Positions 32,724-42,958 of a stretch of DNA of 64,000 nucleotides are shown here, piece after piece. How positions within the stretch are numbered: the stretch's first letter is position 1; the number at the start of each line of letters is the position of its first letter. A program made the translations under genes and the position numbers. Source of the stretch: Calonectria ilicicola (taxonomy: Eukaryota > Ascomycota > Sordariomycetes > Hypocreales > Nectriaceae); the NCBI GenBank assembly GCA_020809705.1, contig CP085825.1, positions 6,448,001 through 6,512,000 on the forward strand, in the 5' to 3' direction. Below the pieces are notes generated by a model. It saw nothing but the letters and a program-made list of their open reading frames with translations. It made no database searches and was not told the DNA's origin.

Positions 32724-34073
32724 ATTTGCAATAGGTATTAATAGTTAACAATAGAAAAGGATTATAAACAAAGCAGCAAGCAGCCAGTGCGCGTGCTAAA
32801 GGAGGTGATGAGTGTGAGATAATAAGATTAATATTTCGGGGGCGATTGACCATCTCTTATATATTCCATCGACTCCCGATGTTCTCGTTGCAATACACAC
32901 AAGCCTCCATCGGTAACCACCACGGAATGCATACGCCGTTCAGACACCAGTAACAAGGGATACACAGCCAAATTGGACACCAATAGGAATGACATCATTC
33001 AAGACAGTAAAGATCATCTAAAACATTCCGATGCCAAGGAATGCCTATTCCAATCGGCTCATTAACGGCCTAATAGTAGCACCTTATTCTCGTTACAATT
33101 GTTGGGACTTCGTTATCCCGGCTTCATACAGGGCTGGGGAATACGATCTTGGAAGACTAACGTGAAGGATCCATCGGACGTTTACACGCCACCAACATAC
33201 AATCTATGCCGGAATCATCCTTAGACCGGAACTGGCACTCCAAAAGTAGAAATGGTGTCCCAAAAGCATCCCTTCCCAGCCCACAGGGCTGTCTCATCCT
33301 TTTGTCTCACGATACCCAACTGACTTAAGCCTCATCAACAGCCACGTGCGGATACGGCCAGTGACACGGGACGGCCCCTTCATTCGACCGCTCATGATTC
33401 CGCATATCTTGAAGTAGGTTGCGATCGGTATACAAACATTGAAACATCGGCAGTTGCTATTTGAGTTCCCACCCACAAGCCCCTTGACTGATCTGCAAGC
33501 CACATCTACAACAGTGTCAAGAAAAAAAAGCATAGGGTAGATAAGGCTTAATAAGACACAATTCCCGACCTCCCATGCTTAATTAACCTCTCCCAACGGT
33601 AGTTGCTACCTAAATCCGTCACAACAGTGGCCTTCCCTAGCAGTGGTTTGTCCCTCGCGCTGCCACCTCCAAGCAAAAGGTCAAATGAAAACACTGGGCT
33701 CGGGGAGTTGAACATAAAGCTCTGTACACCTAAGTTTTAGCTTATTTTACATCTCGGCCTCACTGTTGGAAAAAAGTTATTGCTGCAATATTTGGAAACG
33801 GTAACCCAGGATACGTGTGAGACACTTCCTCTGAATCCTGCCGCATGCGGTTTGGTAACTTGGACACGCAATCGTGGCCAATTCTGAGTGCGCCCCCGCG
33901 CTTCCAGCCTGCTTCTTCGTGACAGTCGGAGATTACAGTGGGCGCAATTGTCCCAATACCTGTTGCCAAGGCCAGACCAAGTGCAATCTCTGAGAGATCC
34001 ATCACACAGCCCTCTATTCGCATTTGAAACATCAGAGTGAGACAGAATCCAGGAGAAAATTCGTCCAGACTTT
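32724..34073. promoter_or_regulatory. Upstream region of the repeat-protein gene
   Basis: About 1.35 kb between the leftward repeat gene and the 3' end of the leftward Zn2Cys6 gene. It includes a TATATATT word near 32860 and the CATTCC cluster noted separately. Small ORFs here (33294-33533, 33737-34099) have no motif. Confidence 0.5.
32924..33043. promoter_or_regulatory. Cluster of CATTCC (AbaA-type) elements with a BrlA-type site
   Basis: Exact CATTCC or its complement GGAATG occurs at 32924-32929, 32986-32991, 33024-33029 and 33038-33043. CAAGGGA at 32954-32960 fits the BrlA response consensus (C/A)(G/A)AGGG(G/A). CATTCY is the AbaA (TEA/ATTS domain) site in Aspergillus conidiation genes. 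It lies 200-320 bp upstream of the repeat-protein ATG. Motifs are seen; binding is inferred. Confidence 0.4.
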
Positions 34074-35217
34074 TCAAGGATCGAAGTCGATTTGGTCAAT
34101 AATGCCCTTGGTGTGCCTCACAAGCATCACACAGATGGGTTCTCTGCTTTGGCTGTCACAAGAATGCTTTTCAAGCTGTGAAGCGCATGCAGAGGGCAGC
34201 GCCCCAGAGTGCCAGCTCAGCTGCCTATCTTCCATCAATTGAAGCAGGGTTGCAAATGGCAGTGTGGAAGAACCCCCTGGACCAAAAATTTCCTGCTTCA
34301 CGACGCCCTTTGCAAAGGATGCCCATTGCTTAGGTGCAAGAGTCACAGGAAGCCCCGGTGTAGCAGAGTTTACACCTCCGGTTTGAAGGTCCGAGATCCC
34401 CGGTTGTGTCTCGCTTATGAATAGAGTTTTGGTCTCGTTGTTGTTTTCCGCACGCAGAGCCTCCTCGTCGATGGACCGGGCAAGTCTCCGAAAACCCTCC
34501 GCGATCGACACCAACAATGTATTCAACAATTGGGAGTTTTGCATAGCCCAGACAAACTGCGTCGGGCAAATGGGACACTGAATGATACTCGATGCCTTTG
34601 AGGTCACTGATCGCAGCCGTGCGATTCCAGACGAAAACGGCGTGGTTTGCGCAGCGCGCGTCTCCTCGAGGCAGAGATAAATACTTGCAAGACAGGAACA
34701 TGAAGTCTTGTCAGACGTAGTATCTGGGCCCAAGGGTATTAAATTTGGGTCAATGGAGACATCGGTCTCGCAACTGAGCAAATATTTAGAGCAGATTTCC
34801 AACGTGGGCATTATGAAAGAAACTCACCTCCATACGTTTTGTTCCATACCCGCATCAACGATGTCTGGTCCAAGCTCAAGTCCATTCAGATCCATGTCCC
34901 CGGTCAACTCGCTGGGAATCTCCATTTCGACCGATAATGGAGGAGTGACTGTAGTCCCACTAGAGTTTGTGAAATGTATATCCTCTTCTAGATGAACTTT
35001 TCTCTTTTTCGGTCTCCCCATAGGTAAACGAGCGGAATACTCGCAAACTTCACCTACACTGACACATCTGCCGCATCGTGGATACCCACCATCACATTTT
35101 AATTTCTTTTGTCCTCCGTAGGTCAGTATGGGATACTCAAGTTCACATATCGGACACCCTACTGCATTGCTCGCACGAAGCCCTTCGATGGGCGGCCTCT
35201 TGTGCTACCGAAGCCAT
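34074..35217 (-). CDS. Zn2Cys6 transcription factor with AflR-like body
   Basis: Three exons (35217-35163, 35113-34828, 34773-34074) give 346 residues. The first intron (49 bp, GTAGGG..GGAG) falls inside the zinc cluster. After splicing the motif is exact: CEQCRQKKLKC, then CGRC and CEY, i.e. C-x2-C-x6-C-x6-C-x2-C-x6-C, followed by the basic GRPKKRKV. The later region has a Cys-rich, Leu-rich block (CSCLASIYLCLE, CPICP) and LLNTLLVSIAEGFRRL, resembling the aflatoxin-regulator (AflR, PF08493) domain; that part of the call is moderate. Such proteins are usually pathway regulators of secondary-metabolite clusters, yet no synthase is nearby. It could regulate the 17-25 kb group at a distance, or be an orphan. 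Confidence 0.82.
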
Positions 35218-35596
35218 ACTAACAGGAAAATGGTGTTGGCAGGATCTCCCAACAGTAAGTAATTAGAAAGATACAAAATAACCGAAACAAAAATTTATGT
35301 TAGTATAGTTTCTTCAAGGCCTCCTCAAGAGATATTACTTAAATGCCTGAAAGTCAACGGTGTGGTCCTTGTTGCATCACAGGTGAGCCCATGGAGTATG
35401 ACTGTAAGCAGCTGCCTGGTTAAGCCATGGGACCCTGTCAACTTAGCGCCAAGACCGGAACCCGGAGGCTGCATATTCCGGCCGCCAACCACCGACCGCG
35501 AAAAAAAATTTTGGGATTTTCCAGCGCCGATAAGAGCCCCCACTATCAAAAGATCCTGAGCTTCTACATCGAAGCAGACATTTTGCGATCGCAACA
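35218..35596. promoter_or_regulatory. Divergent promoter of the Zn2Cys6 factor and the L1-domain protein
   Basis: A 379-bp interval between genes transcribed apart. An A run lies at 35503-35510. No coding potential is seen. Confidence 0.5.
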
Positions 35597-36779
35597 ATGG
35601 CGCCCTCAAAAGATGTTGTTGTTGCCGGCTCGAATGCCGTGGCCTCAATTGACCCGGATCAGGTTTGTGGTTTTTGCCCTTATATATGGCTATCCGCGCA
35701 ACTAACAAAGATGCCAGACCTTGAAAGCCTCCAAGGCTCTCTTGGCCCATATCAAGAAGGCGGCCAAGCAGAAGTCTGAGGAATCTTCCAAGCGCAACCT
35801 TCTCGAGGATGAGGATGGCCCTACTGAGACCCCTGTCTGGCTCACTTTGACCACCAAGCGCCACATTGCCGACAAGGCCCGCCTCCAGCCTGGCAAAATC
35901 GTCCTCCCTCATTCCCTGAATACCGACGAGTCTTCTACCATCTGCCTCATCACCGCCGAGCCCCAGCGCGCATACAAGAACATTGTTGCATCGGAAGAGT
36001 TCCCTGCAGAGCTCGGAAAGCGCATCACCCGAGTCATCGACATCGGAAAGCTCAAGGCCAAGTTCGGCCAGTACGAGGCGCAGAGGAAACTTTTCTCTGA
36101 GCACGACATCTTCCTCGGCGATGACCGGATAATCAACCGCCTGCCCAAGGTTCTGGGCAAGACCTTCTACAAGACCACACAGAAGCGACCCATCCCGGTT
36201 GTGCTGCAGGCCAAGGTCCCCAAGGTTGACGGTAAGAAGCAGAAGCGACAAAAGACAGAGGGAGAGGTCAACGTTGGCACACCTGCCAACATTGCCAAGG
36301 AGATTGAAAAGGCCATCGGTGCGGCCCTTGTCAGCCTTGCTCCCACAACCAACACAGCGATCCGAATTGGCTACTCTGGCTGGACCGCTGAGCAGATTGC
36401 CGACAACGTCGACGCCGTAGTCACTGCCATGATCGCGAAGTGGGTTCCCCAGAAGTGGCGAAACATGAAGAGCATTTACATCAAGGGCCCCGAGACCGCT
36501 GCCCTGCCCATCTGGCTGACCGACGAGCTCTGGGTGGACGAGAAGGACGTTATCGCTGAGGACGAGGAGGCCAAGGCAATCAAGGCGGCCGAGAAGGCCA
36601 ACATTGGCAAGAAGAGAAAATCGCTCGAGAGCAAGGAGGAAACCGAATCCCCTGCACCCAAGAAGAAGGCCAAGAAGCAGCTTCCTGCAGGTGATGATGA
36701 GAACCTGGACAAGCAGATTTCGGACCGCAAGAGCAGATTGAGGAAGCAGAAGGCGGTGGCAAAGAAGTCTATGGATTGA
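35597..36779 (+). CDS. Ribosomal L1-domain nucleolar protein (Utp30/Cic1/RSL1D1 group)
   Basis: Exons 35597-35662 and 35718-36779 give 375 residues; the 55-bp intron has ACTAAC and ends TGCCAG. The protein starts MAPSKDVVVAGSNAV. The L1 fold includes PVWLTLTTKRHI, LQPGKIVLPH, ICLITAEPQRAYK, HDIFLGDDRI and FYKTTQKRPIPV. The tail is Lys/Glu-rich with nuclear-localisation-like KKKAKK. Family members work in pre-60S or small-subunit assembly in the nucleolus. The length is close to yeast Cic1/Nsa3 and longer than Utp30, but I cannot separate the two by eye, so no symbol is given. It is convergent with the thioesterase gene, 246 bp apart. Confidence 0.88.
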
Positions 36780-37025
36780 TACCTCGCATAATCAGGGCAC
36801 TGGTGTTGGGCGTTGGGTGAATACAAAAAAGACAAAAGACAAGATAGAGATCTGTAGGGGTTTGCGTTGCAGAATTATCACTTTATTGATGATGATGTGG
36901 TATTGACACGCTAGCACCGACCGACCTGTTGAATCCCATGTACAATGTCCATTTCCAATCTTAGAGAAAGCCATATTCCTGGAGTAATAAAAGAAAAATC
37001 ACGATTGCAAAGTCTACTGACAAAC

Positions 37026-38006
37026 CTAGAGCTCCTCCGATTGGAAGCCGTCAGCGTAAGCCGAGTTGAACTTCTTGTCGTAGGGACCCAAGAACTCGGC
37101 CATGGTATCGTTGAGCACCTGCTCAGTGAGTTGCATATGCTCGCCAGTGATGGATCGGAACGAAAGGCCTCCCTTACGATCAAGCTCTCGGAGGCCCAGC
37201 CAGTCCTCTTGGTAGATTGCTCGGGCTCGCAGAGGAGTAGTCTCGGTACCGTTGACCTCCTCAAACCAGGACGACTCCTTGGGGATGGCGGTAGTATCGT
37301 CTTCAAACATGTACATGACAAAGTTGGTCAGCTTCATAATATTCTCCTTGTAGCTAGGGTTCTTCCCCTCCCGCTCGTTGTTGATGTCAGCCAGAAAGTT
37401 TGAGTTTGCAAGATAGTTATCATAGTCCTCAGGATCGCGGAAGTACTGGGCAGGGACGAGGCGCGACTGAACAAAGGTGCTCCACGTGTTGAAGCGCAGG
37501 AGGGCCATGGCACCCTTGCACATCCAATCAGTGGTACCGCAGGTCTTAAACTGAGAAATGCCGTTGTGCTGGCTGCCAAAGGTGATGAGATTGCGAACGG
37601 GGGGGTTGTTGCAGCGCTCGACGTAGCCGCGCAGGAACTGCCCGCCCTGAGAGAAGCCGATTGCGTCGACAGCGGGGGCGGTGGAGAGGATGGGATGCGC
37701 GGCAAGGGCCTCACAGACGCCTTCGAGCTGGGCGGATACATTGCCAAAGAAGGTGGCCTTGCGATCCCCGTTGCCATCGTCGGCGAGGGCGATGGTGTAC
37801 ACAAAGGTTCCTGGGTGGATGGCTTCGGCGAGATCACCTACTTGCTTGATGCCGCCCGCGTTGAAAGCGTCGCCAAGTCCATGCCATATAACGAGGGGCA
37901 GGGGAGTGTCATCGAAGTCGTCGTCAGCGGTACGGATGCGGGACGCAGAGGTGGTGTGGGTAGCAAGCCCGAGGGCCGCCAACCGAAGCAGTGACGATAG
38001 ATACAT
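37026..38006 (-). CDS. PPT1: Palmitoyl-protein thioesterase
   Basis: Intronless ORF of 326 residues. It removes palmitate and other long acyl groups from S-acylated proteins in the lysosome/vacuole. A signal peptide (MYLSSLLRLAALGLATHTTSA) is followed by PLVIWHGLGDAF, the oxyanion/strand-1 region. The triad is Ser119 in GFSQGG, Asp236 or Asp237 in MFEDD, and His290 in GEHMQL. These positions are close to human PPT1 (Ser115, Asp233, His289). Other family blocks are GSQHNGIS and NYLANSNFLADINNE. Two or more sequons (NVSA, NGTE, NDTM) fit a glycosylated lumenal enzyme. The length matches the family (about 306 in human). Confidence 0.95.
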   Translation of the reverse strand: MYLSSLLRLAALGLATHTTSASRIRTADDDFDDTPLPLVIWHGLGDAFNAGGIKQVGDLAEAIHPGTFVYTIALADDGNGDRKATFFGNVSAQLEGVCEALAAHPILSTAPAVDAIGFSQGGQFLRGYVERCNNPPVRNLITFGSQHNGISQFKTCGTTDWMCKGAMALLRFNTWSTFVQSRLVPAQYFRDPEDYDNYLANSNFLADINNEREGKNPSYKENIMKLTNFVMYMFEDDTTAIPKESSWFEEVNGTETTPLRARAIYQEDWLGLRELDRKGGLSFRSITGEHMQLTEQVLNDTMAEFLGPYDKKFNSAYADGFQSEEL

Positions 38007-39279
38007 GATTGTCGCAGCGCGATGACGGACGGGAGATTGGATAGCGGAGTTGTATCGGGCGCAGCAGCAGGAGACTCGTCAAGAATGTGCCGGCGTTTGA
38101 TCGGGCTGGGCTTCGCACAGTAATAAGGGAGCAAGAGGAAAGATGGATGGACAATAGCTTCAGGTCAAGCTTGTCTTTGGTCTGAGAGTCCCTGCATCCG
38201 TCGACGGCATCGAGCGGGACAGGCGGAGCTGACGACGAAGCTGCAGCCCAGCGCGCCTAGGCGCTTCCCCATTGGCTAGGACGGCTTGCAAGATGTTCCG
38301 CATTTTTTGCACGCACTAGGCACTAGGTGGCGATCCACCCAACCCCGGCTGCTTGGTACGCGTATTCCCGCTCAAGGGACGGATCCTGTACGCACACCAT
38401 TTTCATGGTACCTGGTCTTCTTGGTGGCCTCCAACTTGACAACTCCACGCTGTCAATGAGTTCTGCAAAAAATAATGTGCTGATTATGGGTGGGTACGGC
38501 GGTAATTAAGACCTAGCAGCCGTTAGCATGGGTCCATCGCTGCGGCATGGCGCCGGATGCTGCAGAGACAGACGAGTGCAGCTTTCATATTGACACTGGA
38601 ACGACACTGGGCGCAACCGACGTCAGTCGAGGAGGGAACGAGACATTTGCACTCATGACGGCGGCCATGCGCTAATATTCTCCCGCCAACGGAACCTCGC
38701 AGCAATACAAAGCAATATGCGTCCTCCCATCCATCTCCTTATTTGGCAGTGACATGCAATTTAGTCCCGACTGGCGGTAAAAGCGGACAATCAATCCCAT
38801 CAACCACGAACCATTCGTCGCTCGTGAAACTCGTTGAAACCTGGGTGGAGTGCCCCCCATGTCCACATCCCGGCCGTTTCTAGTCTCCTGTTTTATTCCC
38901 ACGACGCGAATCGGGCTGACGACGACTCTCTGGTGACGACTCCGTCGCTCAAGCCCTAGTCATTCGACCGACGTTCCGCTTCAAAACCGACGGTCCGACC
39001 GCCTCTAGATGTCGATTTCGTTTTCATCCAAATCAATTCACATTCTCTCACTCTCACAAAACTATCAAAAAAGACATTCCTTCCTTAGCTCTGCGAGCAA
39101 AGTTAACCAAAGCTTCCATTTCATTCTTCACTCATTAACTACTCTTCGTTGCTGTCCGAGCATTTTCAATTCTTTGCTACACTCTCAAGCCGCATCTCGA
39201 TATCAACTCAACAAAACAACACAATCACATCATCAAATTTCATCTTGTCTCCGAATTCTCTTTCCAACATACAATCAAA
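38007..39279. promoter_or_regulatory. Divergent intergenic region
   Basis: Lies between the leftward thioesterase and the rightward small-peptide gene. The last 250 bp (about 39030-39279) are a C/T/A-rich leader typical of strongly transcribed fungal genes, with many CACA and TCTC words just before the ATG. No other gene is seen. Confidence 0.5.
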
Positions 39280-39405
39280 ATGAACGCCTCCGCTATCCTC
39301 GCCATTGCTTTCGCCACTCTGGCAGTCGCTATCCCACTGCCCTTCGCCGAGCCTCTGGACGCCGAATACCACCATCCCACCGTCTCGTCGACGGACCTGG
39401 AATGA
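39280..39405 (+). CDS. Small secreted peptide, 41 residues
   Basis: ATG in a strong context (ATCAAAATGAAC) begins a 41-codon ORF. The first 17-18 residues (MNASAILAIAFATLAVA) are a textbook signal peptide. The predicted mature part of about 23 residues starts IPLPFAEPLD, contains HH and ends STDLE. It has no Cys, no KR/KEX2 sites and no CaaX box, so it matches neither fungal pheromone class. The pyrimidine-rich leader upstream and a canonical intron just downstream (39584-39648) suggest a real spliced mRNA. Possible roles are a surface, signalling or effector-like peptide; function unknown. It is too short for ordinary gene finders. Confidence 0.55.
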   Translation: MNASAILAIAFATLAVAIPLPFAEPLDAEYHHPTVSSTDLE

Positions 39406-41136
39406 AAAACATTTTGAATTACGGCCAGCCATACAGTGACGAATCCAACCCAATCTCAACGATCTTATGGCCGAACTCGAACATTCGATTTTCCATATAC
39501 CCCCCGTTCGAGTATTGCTGTTGAATTGCTTGGGTCGTCACTGGCGGCAATCGGCCTCTCGAGCGTCATTTTGATTTCGTCATGTAAGAACCCCCGTGCC
39601 AATCATTACCCTCCAAGGAACACATCCCGACTGACTCTTGTGCTTCAGTTACATCCCATGTCTCCGTTTCTTCTGATAAAAGTGAAACTGACTGGGGCAA
39701 GTCCCCACATATCGCTTGGCTTCTCGCTTGTTCATGAGCACGGGCGCTGCCGACTTCCACCGAGCATCCGATTGCTTCATGCTAAAGATAAAAATGAAAA
39801 AATACTGTATAAACTGAAGTCACTCTTCTTGTCCCAACTTGTCTGTGAATTATGCCTCAAATGCCGCATGAAATTTTTGCTCGCCAAGCAAAACTTCTCG
39901 ATTTTGGTGTTGTATCCCCATGATTGTGTGTTATGTCTGTATCATCATCCTGAAGTGGACTCCCTTCCAATGTAGCTTATCATTTAAGACAGAATACATT
40001 TGATTCATCAATCTTCTATTGAGACCCCTTTGTCATATTTCGCCTTTCTTCCGCTTTCTGAAACAAACAGTGTGAATATTAATCAGTCCATGGATGTACT
40101 CGATATGTGATCGGAGAAACAGTTTGGCACGTAATGCAACCTAATGCGATGCGACCTTGTCAACATCCAATGTCAGGATCCAGACCACCACTACAAGAGC
40201 CAGAATTAGTACCGCAATATTTCCTTGCTACGTTTCCACTCGGATGCAATAATGATATCCGATCGCCATTATTGGGAAATCAAATGCACCTTTCATAGAA
40301 GCAATATTGGTTTGTAGGGTAGGCTATGCAATGGGTCGAATGGAATCACTATTTTTGGTGTGGCTTAAGGTGATACATCCCCCCGTGTTTAAATTCATCT
40401 GTTATCATATGCCTATATTTAAGATTCTTGTCGATCCCTTGTTTCAGCATATGGTGAGAGATTGTCTGTACACCATTTCAAATGTTTGTGGTCCCATTGC
40501 TTCAAGGCGGGGCTATGCGAATCGGATGACACTATTTTGGGTGCACAATTATGATTAAAAAAAAAAAAAGAAAGGCAAATTAAGCCTTGATGGTCTACTA
40601 GAGGAAATTGTAAGAATATCGCAGCTAAATTGATTTTCATCTCTTGCAAGGAATCGTGTATTTCGAGTGTCGTTGTGTTGACAACAAGGCTACTTTGAGA
40701 TGTGGCTAGTGAGTATGTGGCTGGTGGCTGGGTTAGCTTCGTCGCGCCACTGGTACCTCAGCCTTGTCACGACTTAGCTTCCGTCAACGATCTGCGACGA
40801 CCAGCGGAGAGCTCAGGATCGCATTCTGCCACAACACTTGGGTTTTGGCTCTATTCCTTTCTTTTTTAATGAGCTAGTACTCGTGTATTTTATGAACACA
40901 AGCGGTGGAACGCAGAACCACCTCGACAGCATTTCGGTTGAGCTCCAAGCTCTACGGCCTTCCCCACGTCGATTCGCCATTTTTTTGCCCAGCCAACCTC
41001 CACCACGCCGAACGTCTCCCACGTCAACGAGCGCGAGAATCTCTCGCAGCGCTACACCCGAGACACGACACTGTCCGAATAGCCCCCCTCACCTAGCCTA
41101 AACCGACTACCGCCCAGATTTAACACCTGAGCCAAG
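39406..41136. other. Intergenic region with a canonical intron near its left end
   Basis: 39584-39648 reads GTAAGA..CTGAC..TTCAG, an excellent 65-bp intron that would lie in the 3' UTR of the small-peptide gene. The rest (39700-40800) is AT-rich with an A run at 40557-40570 and no supported gene. 40900-41136 is the CTK2 promoter and leader. Confidence 0.45.
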
Positions 41137-42532
41137 ATGGCACCTGCGGACGCCGACCGACCAGTCAACGCAAACGAAGACGCTCTTGCCAAGATAGGGC
41201 CTCACCCAGGCTTTATTTCTAGCTCGAACCAGTACACCACGGAGCTCAAGCTCCGCCGCCTGCTCAAGGACAATGGCTGTGACCCTGCGCGCCAGGACAG
41301 CTATCGTTTGCAAGGGGTGCAACTGATTGACAACGTTCGAGAATATCTGCAACTGTGAGTGTTGTCGTGTCCGGAAGGGGCCCTCGTTTGCGACGCAGAA
41401 CTAACGATCCCAGACCTGTGCGCAGTTTTGATACAGCATGTACCTACTTCCACAAGTTCCGACTCAATTTCCGCGACGCCGAATACAATTACCAAGATGC
41501 TGCCCTGGCCTCATTATTTGTGGCTTGCAAGGTGGAAGACACCATTAAAAAGTCAAAGGAAATCCTTGCTGCTGCATACAATGTTAAGAACCCGGAGAAG
41601 CCGACGGCTCCTGATGATAAGGTATGTTTACCGAGGCGAGGAAGATCTGACCGAGTATAGCTAATCCCGCTTAGATCTTTGAGTCGCCCGGGAAAATAAT
41701 CATCTGCCTAGAGCGTCTAATTCTGGAGACGATAGGTTTTGACTTTCGAACCCGATATCCACAAAAATTGCTTGTCAAGGTCGTCCGAAGCATTCTTGGA
41801 CCTGAAGATGGCAAGGAATTTTTCACTACGGCATATGCCATGTGCATCGATATGTACAAGACGTTTGTCCCTATCAAGCGCACAACTTTCTCCATGGTCA
41901 TGGCCGTTGTGGAATTAACGGCATTGATGCGAGAGGAGCATCTTGAAAAAGTACACGAGTTTGCAGCCAAGAGACGCCAGTACCACCGTGGCGCTGTCAT
42001 GGAGACTATGCTTGACATACTGGACTTGTACGCCCAACATCCTAAGTCGACAAAGCTGGGAACAGAGTTCGATCTCAACAAGATCATTGACATCAAGATC
42101 CGTCTGAATAATGACCTCGAAAAGGCCTTTGAGCCTCGGTACCTGCACTTCTGCGTCCGATGCGACGCCGAGGATCCTCAGCCTTCTACACCAGCCTCTG
42201 AGACGTCACCCGCGACAACAGGATCGTGGCCCGGGGACGCGTCAGGACGACGATCGGCACGTGGCCAAGACGGAACAATGCGATTCGTATTCGACCCGGA
42301 TAGTGCGCGAAAGGAACAGGCGATGGTCTCAGAATACTTTAAGGAAGAATTCGAGGAGTACGAAGTTGAGGTTGAAGAACCAATCCCTCCGCCACCCCAA
42401 CACGAAGGCGGCGGCCACAGAGGAGGATATCATGAACATGGCCACAGGGATAGGGGCGACCACAGACGTGGTAGGTATGGTGGATATAGAGGAGAGCGGC
42501 ACTATAGGGGCAACCGAGGAAGACACTATTGA
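41137..42532 (+). CDS. CTK2: CTDK-I cyclin subunit (C-terminal-domain kinase cyclin)
   Basis: Exons 41137-41354, 41414-41621 and 41675-42532 give 427 residues; introns are 59 and 53 bp. Ctk2 is the cyclin of CTDK-I, which phosphorylates the RNA polymerase II C-terminal domain during elongation. The cyclin fold shows QYTTELKLRRLLKDNG, SFDTACTYFHKFRLNF across the first junction, NYQDAALASLFVACKVEDT and ICLERLILETIGFDF. The C-terminal third is disordered, going from Pro/Ser/Thr through an acidic FEEYEVEVEEP stretch to an Arg/Gly/His/Tyr-rich end (RGNRGRHY), RNA-binding-like. Cyclin K/L/T relatives are alternatives, but the N-terminal block and size favour Ctk2. Confidence 0.88.
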
Positions 42533-42958
42533 TGTGTTGACAAATATTTTAGTTAGGCGATGCCTATTTTCTTATCCCTTATTCAGATACCCATTCAATT
42601 AGCGATGAAGAAGAAAAATTGCGCCCCAATCAAGTTCTTTGAAAGCAAGTGCATAACCACCAACTATCTGTTTACTAACCCCGCCTCGATACCCCAATGT
42701 CCCTTTTTGATTAACAACCACCTAGTATGAATTGTATACACTTTGTTAGATTAGCCACAGAGATATCCAAAGTGAATAATGGAATGCTCTGAATACATTG
42801 AATGATTGAATGTATCACGTGATCACGACAATGGATTTGAACCAAAATGGTCTTGCAGCTTGCGCTTTTTAGCCTCCGATGTTGCATTATCTGACGACAC
42901 TGGCTGAAATTCAAGTTGATCTGTGCTGTGCAAATATCAACTTGCCAAGAACGTCCCA
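42533..42958. other. Intergenic, tandem gene spacer
   Basis: CTK2 3' flank and promoter of the second HET gene; a TCACGTGA palindrome lies at about 42815-42822. No ORF is supported. Confidence 0.45.

Noticed and set aside
34330..34701. 123-codon reverse ORF inside the Zn2Cys6 gene
   Set aside because: Alternate frame of the coding exon; the called frame joins in phase to an exact zinc cluster.
39436..39975. 179-codon forward ORF after the small-peptide gene
   Set aside because: It reads straight through a canonical intron (39584-39648) and has no coherent domain; spliced versions were not convincing either.
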